Positions 1 through 9,263 of a stretch of 64,000 nucleotides of DNA are shown here, piece by piece. A model generated the notes under the pieces. It was not told the origin of the DNA. It ran no database searches and worked only from the letters and a program-made list of their open reading frames with translations. Origin of the DNA: Komagataeibacter xylinus. Lineage in GTDB: Bacteria; Pseudomonadota; Alphaproteobacteria; Acetobacterales; Acetobacteraceae. Position 1 is the stretch's first letter; each line of letters begins with the position of its first letter. Both the position numbers and the translations under genes were made by a program. The stretch is taken from NCBI RefSeq assembly GCF_009834365.1, contig NZ_CP041348.1, positions 124,001 to 188,000 on the forward strand, written 5' to 3'.

Positions 1-654
1 CTACAACGCGGCTGCCGCCGGTGGAACCTGTGGCCCGGCGCCGTGTGGCACGAGCGCCATGCAGGCACCAACGGCATTGGCACCTGCCTTGCCGAACAGC
101 GCAGCATAAGCGTGCACCGCAATGAACACTGGCGCAGTTTCCTGCACGGGCTGACCGGCATTGCAACACCAGTCTATGACGCGACGGGGCGCATGGCGGG
201 CGCGCTCAATGCCAGCTCCTACCGCCCCTCGCCCGATGGCAGCCTTGGCACGCTCATCGCATCCAGCCTTCTGCAGGCCGCACGCCAGATCGAGCAGGCT
301 TTTTTCATGGATCTGTATCGTGGCCATACCATCATGCTGCTTGGCGCGGCACAGGGGGCATCGGCGTCCGTGCCCATGATGGCGCTCAACCGTGAGCGGC
401 ATGTAGTGGGTGCAACCCATGCCGCGCGCATACAGTTGGGCCTGCCGCCTGCGGGCGATGTCAGCCTGTGCCTGATGGAGGAGACCGGCCCCCGCTCGCC
501 CCTGCGCGATGCTCAGGCCATGGCCATCCGCACGGCCCTTGCCAGCGCGGGGGGCAAGGTGGCGGTGGCGGCAAGGATGCTGGGCATCAGCCGCTCGACC
601 CTGCACCGCAAGCTGCGTGCCCTTGACGGCACGCAGGCGGCCATGCGGCCCTGA
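1..654 (+). CDS. AcoR-like GAF/Fis-HTH transcriptional regulator (5' partial)
   Basis: The reading frame is open to the left edge, so the N-terminus lies outside the window; an in-frame GTG at 43 is probably not the real start. The first residues carry the WHERHAGTNGIGT motif typical of the GAF sensor domain of acetoin-catabolism (AcoR-type) activators. A PAS-like stretch (ALNRERHVVGA) follows, and the last 40 residues form a Fis-type helix-turn-helix (VAARMLGISRSTLHRKL). No sigma-54 AAA+ ATPase lies between the sensor part and the helix-turn-helix, although classical AcoR has one, so this looks like the ATPase-less form. It probably senses a small metabolite; the target is unknown. The gene on its left is not visible. 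Confidence 0.75.
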   Translation, partial: LQRGCRRWNLWPGAVWHERHAGTNGIGTCLAEQRSISVHRNEHWRSFLHGLTGIATPVYDATGRMAGALNASSYRPSPDGSLGTLIASSLLQAARQIEQAFFMDLYRGHTIMLLGAAQGASASVPMMALNRERHVVGATHAARIQLGLPPAGDVSLCLMEETGPRSPLRDAQAMAIRTALASAGGKVAVAARMLGISRSTLHRKLRALDGTQAAMRP

Positions 655-666
655 CCGGCCTTCAGC

Positions 667-849
667 TTATCCGTTCACGCACGCTGGAATTCGGGCTACC
701 GTGGCCTGCCACAGTTCATACCACGGTTCGGCCTCGCGCAGGGTCAGCACCGCACGCCGCATTTCCAGCGGCATGTAGAAATCATCCTCCGGCCAGGACT
801 GGTGCCAGCCGCCCACAACGGCATCGACATTATCCCGGAACAGAAAGCA
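667..849 (-). other. Short open frame directly after msrQ
   Basis: This 60-codon frame follows the msrQ stop codon in the same reading frame. It encodes a plausible acidic, aromatic sequence (GGWHQSWPEDDFY, then LREAEPWYELWQ) that does not read like a shadow of another gene. It has no good start: a GTG or the internal ATG would leave only 30-50 residues. I do not recognise a family. It could be the tail of a lost gene or a small protein translated after msrQ. Confidence 0.2.
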
Positions 850-1479
850 TTACCTTACCCGCCCCATACGGGCACGCAGCAATGACACACCCCGCCACAA
901 TACCATGGTCACCAACGCCGCCGCGTAGCTGACGCTGGTGGCGTTATAGGTCTTGAACGCCAGCAGGAAATGCAGCGCAACCAACACCGCCACACCATAA
1001 ACCAGCCGGTGCAGCCTGCCCCACCGCCGCCCCAGCCTGCGGATGGACCAGTTATTTGACGTAAGTGCGAGGGGCAGCAGCAGCATGAAGGCCGCAAACC
1101 CCAGCATGAGAAAGGGCCTGCGCGTGATGTCATGCCATAGCACGGCCAGATTGCCCTGCTGGTCGAGCGCCACATAAACACTCACATGCATCAGCGCGTA
1201 CCAGAAGGCCAGCAACCCCAGCATGCGCCGGTAGCGCAGCAGGCTTATGCCGCTCACGACTCGCAGCGGCGTGACCAGCAATGCCGCAAGCAGGAAACGC
1301 ACCGCCCACAACCCCAGCCACCGCTCGAACACATTGACCGGGTCCGGCCCCAGCCTGTCCTGCGCGCCATACCAGAAATAGAGCGCTGCAGGCAGCAGCC
1401 CCACCGCCATCAGCACCATTGTCTCGCCACGCCACGGCAGCAACGTGCGGGTGCGCCCCGCCCCGGTCAGGCGCGGCAT
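850..1479 (-). CDS. msrQ: MsrQ, haem b membrane subunit of the periplasmic methionine sulfoxide reductase
   Basis: This 209-residue protein has about six hydrophobic segments and matches the MsrQ (YedZ) family in length and pattern: R-W-L-G-L-W-A near residue 50, LRYRRMLGLLAFWYALMH with its haem-ligand histidine, and a later LHRLVYG histidine segment. MsrQ passes electrons from the quinone pool or a flavin to periplasmic MsrP, which repairs oxidised methionine in envelope proteins. The start lies two bases after the msrP stop codon, so the genes form one operon with msrP first. The first 14 residues are basic and could be an extension if a later start is used. Confidence 0.92.
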   Translation of the reverse strand: MPRLTGAGRTRTLLPWRGETMVLMAVGLLPAALYFWYGAQDRLGPDPVNVFERWLGLWAVRFLLAALLVTPLRVVSGISLLRYRRMLGLLAFWYALMHVSVYVALDQQGNLAVLWHDITRRPFLMLGFAAFMLLLPLALTSNNWSIRRLGRRWGRLHRLVYGVAVLVALHFLLAFKTYNATSVSYAAALVTMVLWRGVSLLRARMGRVR

Positions 1480-1481
1480 GC

Positions 1482-2426
1482 TCAGTAAAAGCTGCGCAGG
1501 TTCATGTTGCCATACAGATGGGCCACCTGCTCACCATAGCCATTGAACATGAGGGTTTTCTTGCGCCCGCCGCCAAAAAATCCGCCCGCGCCGATCACCC
1601 GCTCCGAGGCCTGGCTCCAGCGCGGGTGATCCACATCGGGGTTGACGTTGGCGAAGAAGCCATACTCGGCGGAGTTCATCTGGTTCCATGTCGTGGGCGG
1701 CATCTTTTCCACCAGCCGGATGCGGGTAATGGACTTGATGCCCTTGAAGCCATACTTCCACGGCACGACCAGCCTGAGCGGCGCGCCGTTCTGGTTGGGC
1801 AGGGTCTCGCCATACAGGCCCACGGCCAGCAGGGTGAGCGGGTTCATGGCTTCATCAAGCCGCAGCCCTTCCACATACGGCCAGGCCAGGCTGTCGAGCC
1901 CACCCGTCTGGCCCGGCATCTCGGCCGGGCGCACGACCGATTCAAACGCCACGTAGCGCGCGCTGCCCAAAGGCTCGGCCAAAGCGAGCAGGCTGGCAAG
2001 GGGAAAGCCATCCCACGGGATGACCATCGACCATGCCTCGACACAGCGCATGCGGTAAAGCCGCTCCTCGATCGGCATGGCGGCGATCAGCGCATCAATG
2101 TCCCACACGCGCGGATGGGCGACCAGCCCTTCGACCGACACGGTCCACGGCCGCGCCTGAAACCGGCCGGAACGGGTGGAAGGATCTGTCTTGTCCAGCC
2201 CGAACTCATAGAAATTGTTATAATGGGTGACATCTTCCAGCGGGGTTGGTTTTTCCGCGGCCTGAAAGGGGCCAGGCCGGGTGTGCAGCGCTGCGGCCAG
2301 GGCGCGGGGCCCCGTGCCGACCGCCATGCCCAGCGTTGCCCCCGCCAGCAGCCTGCGCCGCGACAGCCAGACCCCGCGCGGCGTAATCTCGCTTGATGAC
2401 AGACGCGGATAGGACCCTCGGGCCAT
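1482..2426 (-). CDS. msrP: MsrP, molybdopterin catalytic subunit of the periplasmic methionine sulfoxide reductase
   Basis: This 314-residue protein has a Tat signal ([12 protein letters not shown]) near residue 22 and the sulfite-oxidase fold of MsrP (YedY). The molybdenum-ligating cysteine is in YRMRCVEAW, followed by the family segment [10 protein letters not shown]; later come [13 protein letters not shown] and the C-terminal HLYGNMNL. It reduces methionine sulfoxide in periplasmic proteins using electrons from MsrQ. I chose the ATG preceded by an AGGGGAGAGG ribosome-binding site; a TTG 11 codons upstream is open but less likely. The gene leads the msrPQ operon. Confidence 0.94.
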   Translation of the reverse strand: MARGSYPRLSSSEITPRGVWLSRRRLLAGATLGMAVGTGPRALAAALHTRPGPFQAAEKPTPLEDVTHYNNFYEFGLDKTDPSTRSGRFQARPWTVSVEGLVAHPRVWDIDALIAAMPIEERLYRMRCVEAWSMVIPWDGFPLASLLALAEPLGSARYVAFESVVRPAEMPGQTGGLDSLAWPYVEGLRLDEAMNPLTLLAVGLYGETLPNQNGAPLRLVVPWKYGFKGIKSITRIRLVEKMPPTTWNQMNSAEYGFFANVNPDVDHPRWSQASERVIGAGGFFGGGRKKTLMFNGYGEQVAHLYGNMNLRSFY

Positions 2427-2539
2427 GGAGACCTCTCCCCTTATGTGTGTTTGCAACACGTCAAACGCATCGCACCCTGCGCGGTATCCCGGTCATGCAC
2501 AAGACGGGCCGTAAAACATGACCGACCTTTCACCTTCAG

Positions 2540-2725
2540 TCAGTCAGGATCAGGGCACGGAAGGGGCTGAGGCAGAGCGCCCGCACGTTTTTCCAGGCAG
2601 GACGGGCACAGGCATGCGGCCTCGGCCTGCGTGGGCACGGGGTGCACCGGCGGTTGCTTCATGCACCAGCAATCGCCATGCGGATCGCACTGGAACGGTG
2701 CCTGACAGATAGCGCAGCAAGCCAG
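2540..2725 (-). CDS. Small cysteine-rich CWC-family protein, apparent CTG start
   Basis: This frame encodes about 61 residues with the pattern C-C-A-I-C, F-Q-C-x-P-x-G-D-C-W-C and C-L-C-P-S-C-L, which is the signature of the cysteine-rich CWC family (small putative metal-binding proteins, function unknown). No ATG, GTG or TTG exists between the upstream in-frame stop and the first cysteines. A CTG sits five bases after a strong AAGGAGG, so CTG is the likely initiation codon. The protein would start LACCAICQAPF and has a Pro-rich tail. It is probably monocistronic, upstream of msrPQ on the same strand. The unusual start is why simple gene callers would miss it. Confidence 0.7.
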   Translation of the reverse strand: MACCAICQAPFQCDPHGDCWCMKQPPVHPVPTQAEAACLCPSCLEKRAGALPQPLPCPDPD

Positions 2726-2999
2726 TTTATCCTCCTTCCCGCCATGCGGGTTTTGTGTGCCCGCTCACAAACAGGGCGGTTCCTGCCGGGATGTTTCAGT
2801 TTCGCGGCCACAGATATACATGATGAATAGCAGATCAGCACCACCCGATACGAGAGGATGGAGCGGCCTCCTGGCCGCCACTCCTGCTTTTGTGCGCCAT
2901 GAGCCGTAACGCAGTGGCCTGGCGCTGAACGTGCAGGGATATTTATCAGCAGCACTTCATTACTTATGTAAATTTGGTAGCAATATGGTCCACCCTGTA

Positions 3000-4430
3000 T
3001 CAGGCATTTCTGGTTCTGTAATTAAACAGTACATATATCAGGCCAGACAGCGCCACCCCTACAAACCAGGACATGGAATTGATCAACGCGGACATATGAA
3101 AAATCTGGGCACCATAAAGAAAAAACAGGGTAATCAACATGGAGGCAAGTGCCGACATACGCCACCCGCTGCGGCCATAATAAGGGCCGGAAAAAACATA
3201 CAGCCAGTTCAGTTGCAGTTTCTGGTGCCGGATAAAATAATAATCGGCCAGCATGATGCCGGTAATGGGCGCAAGCGTGCTCGCTATGATATTCAGAACC
3301 ATATAAATGTTTTCCGGGTGATCGAACCATAGCCAGGGCACGGCGCCGATCCCGAGGAACAGGACCATTTTGCTGCCACGGTTGAAATCAAACTGACGCG
3401 GGAAGATACTCAGCAGATCATAGGCCGCAGGCATGATATTACCCGCTACGTTGACGGAAAGTGCCGCGATAATGATTGTGGCCCCCCCCACGAGCGTCAG
3501 CGCGGTATTGTTGATTTTGATCAGGATATCAACCGGATTCCATATCGGGTATCCAAACTGCACAACCGTGGCCGATGTAATGAAAATGCTCATGGGCGTA
3601 AACAGGATGGCTGTCAGCGGCAGGCCAATCGCCTGACCGATCACCTGATCGCGCTGTGAACGGACGAAGCGCGAAAGATCGGGAATGTTGACGGCATAAG
3701 ACGCCCATATCCCGATAATGCTTGTCACCGCCGCCCAGAATTTGAGCCACAATGCCGTGCCATGCAGTTGTGATGGCTGGTCAAACAGTGGACCGACACC
3801 ATGGCAGACATATATGGCCCACCCCGATGCCACCCCGGCCACAACCAGAACGAGGGGACCGGCATATAATTCAAAATTGCGGATGCGGTGAACGCCATGG
3901 GCACCGATGATGCCATGCAAGACCCACATCATGGCCATTGCCAGCCACATCTGTATGGATTGCCCCGCAATGGCATGGTCAAGATGGGCCCAGCCCGGCC
4001 ACAGGGTGGAGAGGATGGCATTCAGGGCCTGTGATGCCGCATAGGCCTGTACGGAAAACCAGAAAATGGCGCATATGGCCCGCAGACCAATCGGGATCAT
4101 GGCTCCCCGTGGCCCGAAGGAAGAACGGATGATGACACAGAAGGGAATACCATAACGCGTGCCCGAGCGGGCATTGAACCACATGGCTACGCATAGGGCG
4201 AGATAGGCCGTGCCAATGATGTAAAGGCACTGTAATGCCGAAAACCCGATCGCCATAAGCCCTGCCGCGGCTTCGTAAGCCACGACATTATGCACCATGC
4301 CCATCCATACGGTCGCCATGTTGAACCAGTTCCAGTCCCTGCGTGCGGCAGGCACGGGAGCCAGGTCGGCATTATACAGAACGGGGTCGTATCTGAAGGT
4401 ATCGTGTCTGTCTGATGCCAGTTGATTCAT
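3000..4430 (-). CDS. NCS1-family nucleobase/allantoin-type cation symporter
   Basis: This 476-residue protein has about 12 hydrophobic segments. It carries NCS1 family marks: an N-terminal N-x-D-L-x-P-V-P followed by R-R-D-W-N-W, the TYGIPFCVIIRSSFG-like loop (here GTRYGIPFCVIIRSSFG) and the LADYYFIRHQ segment late in the protein. NCS1 carriers import uracil, cytosine, allantoin, hydantoins or thiamine with sodium or protons; the substrate cannot be read from sequence. The gene stands alone between the CWC gene and a degraded region, with a long leader that contains a GC hairpin. A second NCS1 gene at 17400 is only distantly similar. Confidence 0.88.
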   Translation of the reverse strand: MNQLASDRHDTFRYDPVLYNADLAPVPAARRDWNWFNMATVWMGMVHNVVAYEAAAGLMAIGFSALQCLYIIGTAYLALCVAMWFNARSGTRYGIPFCVIIRSSFGPRGAMIPIGLRAICAIFWFSVQAYAASQALNAILSTLWPGWAHLDHAIAGQSIQMWLAMAMMWVLHGIIGAHGVHRIRNFELYAGPLVLVVAGVASGWAIYVCHGVGPLFDQPSQLHGTALWLKFWAAVTSIIGIWASYAVNIPDLSRFVRSQRDQVIGQAIGLPLTAILFTPMSIFITSATVVQFGYPIWNPVDILIKINNTALTLVGGATIIIAALSVNVAGNIMPAAYDLLSIFPRQFDFNRGSKMVLFLGIGAVPWLWFDHPENIYMVLNIIASTLAPITGIMLADYYFIRHQKLQLNWLYVFSGPYYGRSGWRMSALASMLITLFFLYGAQIFHMSALINSMSWFVGVALSGLIYVLFNYRTRNA

Positions 4431-4465
4431 TTAATATGCGCCTCAGGAAGAATATTCTGGAGTAT

Positions 4466-4484
4466 GGGGCGGGTTTTCCGCCCC
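4466..4484. promoter_or_regulatory. GC-rich hairpin in the leader of the NCS1 gene
   Basis: The arms GGGGCGG and CCGCCCC pair perfectly around a five-base loop about 35 bases upstream of the NCS1 start codon. It could be a leader hairpin or attenuator, or the terminator of a lost gene. No ligand-binding fold is visible. Confidence 0.25.
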
Positions 4485-4697
4485 CCCTCCAACAGGTACG
4501 ACAGGAGCAACCCTGACCTGCCCGGACAGGCGGAAATGACTGTCAACATATCGAATATTCATGCCACATCCATGTTTTTACAGCCTTTCCATATTGGCTG
4601 ACATATTACTTATACGCAACAGGTTCACGCTCCCCAGGCTCAGGACCCATTGATTTGATGAAGGAAATCTTATTCAGGCTCTACGAGGAGACTGGAG

Positions 4698-4890
4698 ATG
4701 AGTGACCTGTACTAGCTGACGGACGAACAGAGGGCGCGTCTTGAACCGTATTTTCCAGAAAAGCCACGGGAAGCCTCGCGTGGATGACCGCCGCGTGCTG
4801 AGCGGGATCATATTTGTCAACCGAAACGGCTTGCGCTGGCGCGACGCACCGAAGGAATACGGTCCGCACAAGACGCTTTACCGAAAGTAA
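4698..4890 (+). pseudogene. Remnant of an IS5-family (IS1031/IS427-like) transposase
   Basis: The sequence reads MSDLY, then a stop, then LTDEQRARLEPYFPEKP, and after a frameshift [22 protein letters not shown] and [12 protein letters not shown]. This is the N-terminal part of an IS5-group transposase. It carries an in-frame TAG and a frameshift and stops after about 65 residues. The bases on to about 4977 may be further decayed IS sequence. It abuts the aminotransferase remnant and probably broke that gene. Confidence 0.8.
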
Positions 4891-4977
4891 CGATATTCGG
4901 CACGATGTGCTCGGCTTCTAAGGCATGCATCGTACCAGGACGGCACAAACCAACCTTCACCTCATCACAGGCAAGCA

Positions 4978-5340
4978 TTACCCCGTATTAGCGACATAAT
5001 GCCTGCAATCCGGCCAGAAAACCGACGGTGGTATGATCAGGCCACCATCCGACAAAATGGGCTCAACCATAAGGCAGGCCATATCACCACGCGCAGGTTC
5101 GCCTTCTACCTCCTGCAAGGATGCATCCCGTTCAGCCTCGGGTGTCACATCAGGGCCAGCATCTGGTAACGGCATGCGCGTTTCATGGCCAGCCACAGTA
5201 GTGGTGCCTGACACAACGGCACGATGCGCGGAGGCCCGCATCGGGCTGGCGCACCAGCGAATGGCAAATTCCAGCATTTTATGCAAGTGATAATCAATAT
5301 CAAAATGTGGAGGCCATAGCGCCCATGCCCGCTGCATCAC
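4978..5340 (-). pseudogene. Fragment of a class III aminotransferase
   Basis: The C-terminal part reads ACLMVEPILSDGGLIIPP, the conserved block before the PLP lysine in class III aminotransferases (dialkylglycine decarboxylase/GABA-transaminase type). It ends abruptly where the family continues into the DEVQ/DEAQ motif. The lysine and both ends are missing, and upstream frames are broken. The 3' truncation coincides with the IS5 remnant. It cannot be functional. Confidence 0.55.
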
Positions 5341-5495
5341 AGCCCGATTGCCACAGTTCCTTGATAAAACAATTCTCTTTACGCTACTAACATCTTATTT
5401 GTTACATAATTACATATTATTTCATCGACTTTTTGCGTTTATTCTTGATTCGTCCATGTTGCCATGGAGCAACACTACACTCTGTTCTTTGTTAT

Positions 5496-5512
5496 AATAA
5501 TGAGAATCATTT
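5496..5512. promoter_or_regulatory. Probable Fur box of the siderophore receptor operon
   Basis: AATAATGAGAATCATTT closely resembles the Fur consensus (GATAATGATAATCATTATC). It lies about 95 bases before the receptor start in an AT-rich region that also holds the promoter. Repression by iron-loaded Fur is expected for a Fiu/PiuA-type receptor operon. Confidence 0.6.
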
Positions 5513-5603
5513 GCGTTACGTGTTGCGATTGATTATCAACACCCTGTTCCCATCATCATAATCAAACAACGCATCCCTTTCAGGGTGCAACAGGAGTGGT
5601 GAA

Positions 5604-6536
5604 TTGAGTAAGCCAGAACTGTCCCCCATCAGGCCACAAGGGCATGGGCTTCGTGTGGCCGTGGCCCTGGGCATGTCAGTCGGCCTTGGCGCCGGCGCGG
5701 ATGAAGCCCATGCCGAAGCTCCGCCCGAACCGACTGATACCGCCGACAGCACCATCAAACTTTCTGCCGTGCGCGTGGGCGGGCAGGTCAACACGGAAGA
5801 TGCCGGCATTGAAGCGGGCAACACCAACAGCGAGACCCTGCATATCGCCCGCATGCCCACCAGCGTGCGCGACACGCCGCAGACCATTACCGTCGTGCCG
5901 CAGGAACTGATCAAACAGCAGCGCGCCTTCACACTCGACCAGGCGCTCGCCAACGTGCCAGGCATTACCCTTTCCACCGGCGAGGGCGCGGGCGGGCTGA
6001 ATGGCGACCAGTTCCGCATTCGCGGGCTGCAGGCACGTCAGGACATCTATACCGATGGCCTGCGTGACTTTGGTACCTATACGCGCGATACGTTCAATAC
6101 CGAGAGCGTCGAGGTCATCAAAGGCCCATCGGGCGAGTATTTCGGCGCGGGCAATGTGGGCGGTGTCATCAACCAGAGCCAGAAGCACGCCCATGCGGGC
6201 AACAGCTACAGCTATGACCAGACTTTTGGCAGCGGGCCGCTGTTTCGTGGCGTGGGCGACATCAACTACCAGATCAATGAGGACATGGCCATTCGCATCA
6301 ATGGCATGTTCAACAAACAGGATGTGGTTGACCGCGACAACGTAACCTCTAACCGCTATGGCGCCGCGGTTGATTTTGGCGTGGGCCTGCGCAGCAGGAC
6401 ATCATGGCACCTGACATGGCAGTGGCTGAACAGTAACAGCAAGCCTGATTACGGCGTAAGCATGATCAAGGTGGAGGGATCGAAGAACCGTTGGTTGATG
6501 CGCCTGGCTCGTGATTTCAGGGTTTTGGCGATTTGA
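5604..6536 (+). pseudogene. fiu: Catecholate siderophore TonB receptor (Fiu/PiuA-like), N-terminal fragment cut by an IS
   Basis: It starts at TTG, seven bases after AGGAG. It encodes a signal peptide (VAVALGMSVGLGAGA), a TonB-box-like TIKLSAV, the plug domain (TPQTITVVPQELI; FRIRGLQARQDIYTDGLRD; VEVIKGPSGEYFG) and the first barrel strands. After residue 290 the frame runs into the IS and stops. Removing the IS and one copy of the 4-base target makes a single frame of 2304 bases (767 residues) ending at 9202. It heads the operon with Sel1, DUF4405 and PiuC-like genes and would import ferric catecholates. Confidence 0.85.
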
Positions 6537-7763
6537 TTTACGGTTTTTGGGGTAGCTTTTGATCTGCGTTTTGAGCAGATCGGGGACTGCCCTCCCGCTG
6601 GATGACTACGCGCTCGCGTTCAACCTTTCGAGGAAGAGGAAGCGGCGCATGTTGTAGACGATATTGGCCAGCCCGATCCTCATGGTGGCCCGGGTGATAC
6701 CGACAGTTCGGATGAACAATCCCGTCTGTGATTTCTGGTCGGCAAAGACGTGCTCGACGCGTGATCGGATCACGGACTTTCCAGCATTCGATTTCTGGAT
6801 ATGTCGGGGCATAGGCTTGAGATGCGGCTTTTTTCTGTGAACCTTTGAGACAAAACCCTCTTTGTCCATGAAGTCCTCATTCGCTTTCGAGCGATAAGCT
6901 GTATCAGCCCAAACGCTTGAGGCCGTATTGGTTTTATCTAACAGCCCCTCTCTCAATCGCGCACCATCACTGGCGGCGGCATCCGTCGTCTTCCATTTTC
7001 GGATGAACCGAAACTTCCGGTCGATGGAGATGTGGGATTTGTAGCCAAAGAACGGGATGGCGAGATCGCTCGACGGTATGGTTCCATCGTCCTGCCGCTT
7101 CGCCTTCGTGAACTTAAGTGTCCATCGTGCATGACGATCCTTGTGCGACATCTTTGCGGGCTTGTCCTGCCAGTCTTCTGGAATACGTCCCGCCCGGAGA
7201 TCCGCTTTCTCCCCTTTGGTATTGCGCTGCTTTGGCGCTGCCACCAGCGTGGCATCCAGGATCTGGCCGGACATCGGCAGATACCCAGCGTTACGCAGGG
7301 TGGCGTCAAAGCGCTCGAACAGCTTCTGGATGGCGCCTGCCTCGGTCAGACGCTCGCGAAACAGCCAGACCGTTTTGGCATCGGGCACCCGGTCCGACAG
7401 TCCCAGACCGAGGAAACGCATGAAGGACAGGCGGTCGTTGATCAGATATTCCGTTCGCTCGTCGGAGAGATTGTTCAGCGTCTGGATGACCAGGATCTTG
7501 AACATCAGCACCGGATCGAACGGGGGACGGCCGCCTTTGCTCCTGTCTGAATAGGCCAGAGCCTTCTCCAGATCAGGGCGGAACGCCTCAAAATCCACAG
7601 TCCGGGAAAATGCCTCCAACTGATCGCCAAGCCCGCTTAACCGGGCAAGCCGCTCGTCAACATCAAAGAAACCCGGCTGCTTCATGAGCCATCCCCCCAA
7701 TCATCACACAAGGTATGGAATCACAGCCACCAATTCAGAGCCAAGGGGTTTTTCGAACCCTCC
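6473..7763 (-). mobile_element. IS5-family insertion sequence, intact, 1291 bp
   Basis: Imperfect terminal inverted repeats begin GGAGGGATCGAAGAACC on the left and GGAGGGTTCGAAAAACC on the right (reverse complement). The element is flanked by the direct repeat AGGT at 6469-6472 and 7764-7767, the expected four-base duplication. It carries one transposase gene on the minus strand. The intact target repeat and clean junction point to a recent insertion. Confidence 0.93.
6606..7685 (-). CDS. IS5-family transposase (DDE)
   Basis: This is a full-length transposase of about 359 residues. The catalytic acids lie in the blocks QILDATLVAAP, VWADTAYRS and RSRVEHVFADQK (D, D, E), and the N-terminal FDPVLMFKILVIQ and SDERTEYLINDRLSFMRF blocks are typical of IS5 transposases. 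I chose the ATG behind GGGGGA; a TTG five codons upstream is also open. It cuts and joins the ends of the surrounding IS. No frameshift or missing catalytic residue is seen, so the copy is probably active. Confidence 0.92.
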   Translation of the reverse strand: MKQPGFFDVDERLARLSGLGDQLEAFSRTVDFEAFRPDLEKALAYSDRSKGGRPPFDPVLMFKILVIQTLNNLSDERTEYLINDRLSFMRFLGLGLSDRVPDAKTVWLFRERLTEAGAIQKLFERFDATLRNAGYLPMSGQILDATLVAAPKQRNTKGEKADLRAGRIPEDWQDKPAKMSHKDRHARWTLKFTKAKRQDDGTIPSSDLAIPFFGYKSHISIDRKFRFIRKWKTTDAAASDGARLREGLLDKTNTASSVWADTAYRSKANEDFMDKEGFVSKVHRKKPHLKPMPRHIQKSNAGKSVIRSRVEHVFADQKSQTGLFIRTVGITRATMRIGLANIVYNMRRFLFLERLNASA

Positions 7764-7767
7764 AGGT

Positions 7768-9202
7768 GGGTAGCATCTATCGCCCCATCACCGATTATGG
7801 CGTGGCCCGCAATACCAGCTACACTCGCAATTTCGACTTTGACCGCTCCAACATCCATACCCTCACCTCTGCGCTCAAATCAGACATCACGCGCTGGTTC
7901 ACCCTCACCAATGACACGCGGCTGAGCTTGTACCAGCGCGATTATACCGCCACGACCCCGGCTGCCTGCTCGGGGGCGTGCGCTGCCGCCATCCTGTCAG
8001 GTGGCAATTACGCCCTGCCCTATGGCGCGGGCGGTGGTGCGGCCTACCGGCAGCAGGGCTGGGGGGTGCAGAATGTCATCATGGGACGTGCGCGCTTCAA
8101 TACCGGCTTTGTACATCATGACCTCAAGGCGGGAGTGGACATCAACTACGCCAGTGATTCGCGCTGGCCAGGCAGCTTTACCAACCGCACCAACAACCAG
8201 ACCATCCGCAACCCGCAATATGCCTATCCGGGCACGTCGCTCAGCTTTCCCGCCACAGGCTACGGCAATGCCAATGCGCGTGACCTCGGGCTGTTCGTGG
8301 CCGACCGCATTCAGCTGACCCGGCAGCTTTCGCTGTTCGGCACGGCGCGGTGGGATTCGTTCAGCAGCACGTATTACAAGCAGTCAACCGCAAGCAATGG
8401 CCGCGCCGAGCAGAAATCCGACCGCTGGAGCCCATCAGGCAGCATCATGTATTCCCCGCTGAAGGATACATCGTTCTATTTCACCTTCGCGCGCTCGTAC
8501 AAGCCTGTGGGCACGGATGTCTCCTCGCTGGTTACGGTCAAGCCGCAGGCGGGCGACGTGGCGCAGAAAGGCGTTAACCTCTCACCCCAGCGCAGCGACC
8601 TGCTCGAGTTTGGCAACAAGTCCGACTTCTTTCACAAGCGGCTGGGCACCACGGTCGCGTTCTTCCAGATCAGCGAGAACAATTCGCGCTATTATGACGT
8701 GAATGGCGATATGGAAACCGGCTTTGCCGATTCCGGCAGTGGCCGCCGCATCCGTGGTGTGGAACTGAGTGCAAACGGCAAGATCACACGCGACTGGCAG
8801 GTCTTCGCCTCCTATTCCTACATGGATGGACGCGTAACCAACAGCAACACCGGCGATAACGGCAAGACCGCGCCGCAGGTGCCGCACAACAACATGTCGG
8901 TGTGGAGTTCGTACGACCTCTCGCACCTGCTGCTGCGCCCGCAGTGGGGTGACCTCAAGATTGGCGGTGGCGCACAGTATTCATCGGGCTACTGGGCCGG
9001 ACCGGACACGACCAATACCGCACGCATGCCCTATACGTTCAACCTCAATGGCATGGTTTCGTGGGATTACAGGCATTATCACGTGTCATTCAACGCCAAC
9101 AACATCACCAACCGGCTCAACTATGCCTCCTCGTTCTCCGGTTCGCGGGCAGTGCCTTCGCCGGGGCGTTACTTCCTTGGCAGCATTGGCGTATCATTTT
9201 GA
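7768..9202 (+). pseudogene. fiu: Catecholate siderophore TonB receptor, C-terminal beta-barrel fragment
   Basis: This is the remainder of the receptor: about 478 residues of alternating aromatic/polar barrel strands, including the block RPITDYGVARNTSYTRNFDFD, which continues directly from VSMIKV of the first half through GSIY. It ends in a C-terminal barrel strand with phenylalanine last (GRYFLGSIGVSF), as outer-membrane proteins do. It has no signal peptide or plug and cannot be exported by itself. Downstream operon genes may lose expression through polarity unless the IS supplies a promoter. Confidence 0.85.
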
Positions 9203-9263
9203 TACTTCTACATTCCGAAATACATGACATATACTGCCTCAACCAGAACAATACCGTGCTGAA

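Noticed and set aside
1419..2396. Long plus-strand frame opposite msrP
   Set aside because: It is antisense to a clear MsrP gene, with low-complexity His/Arg/Pro text; a shadow of high-GC coding.
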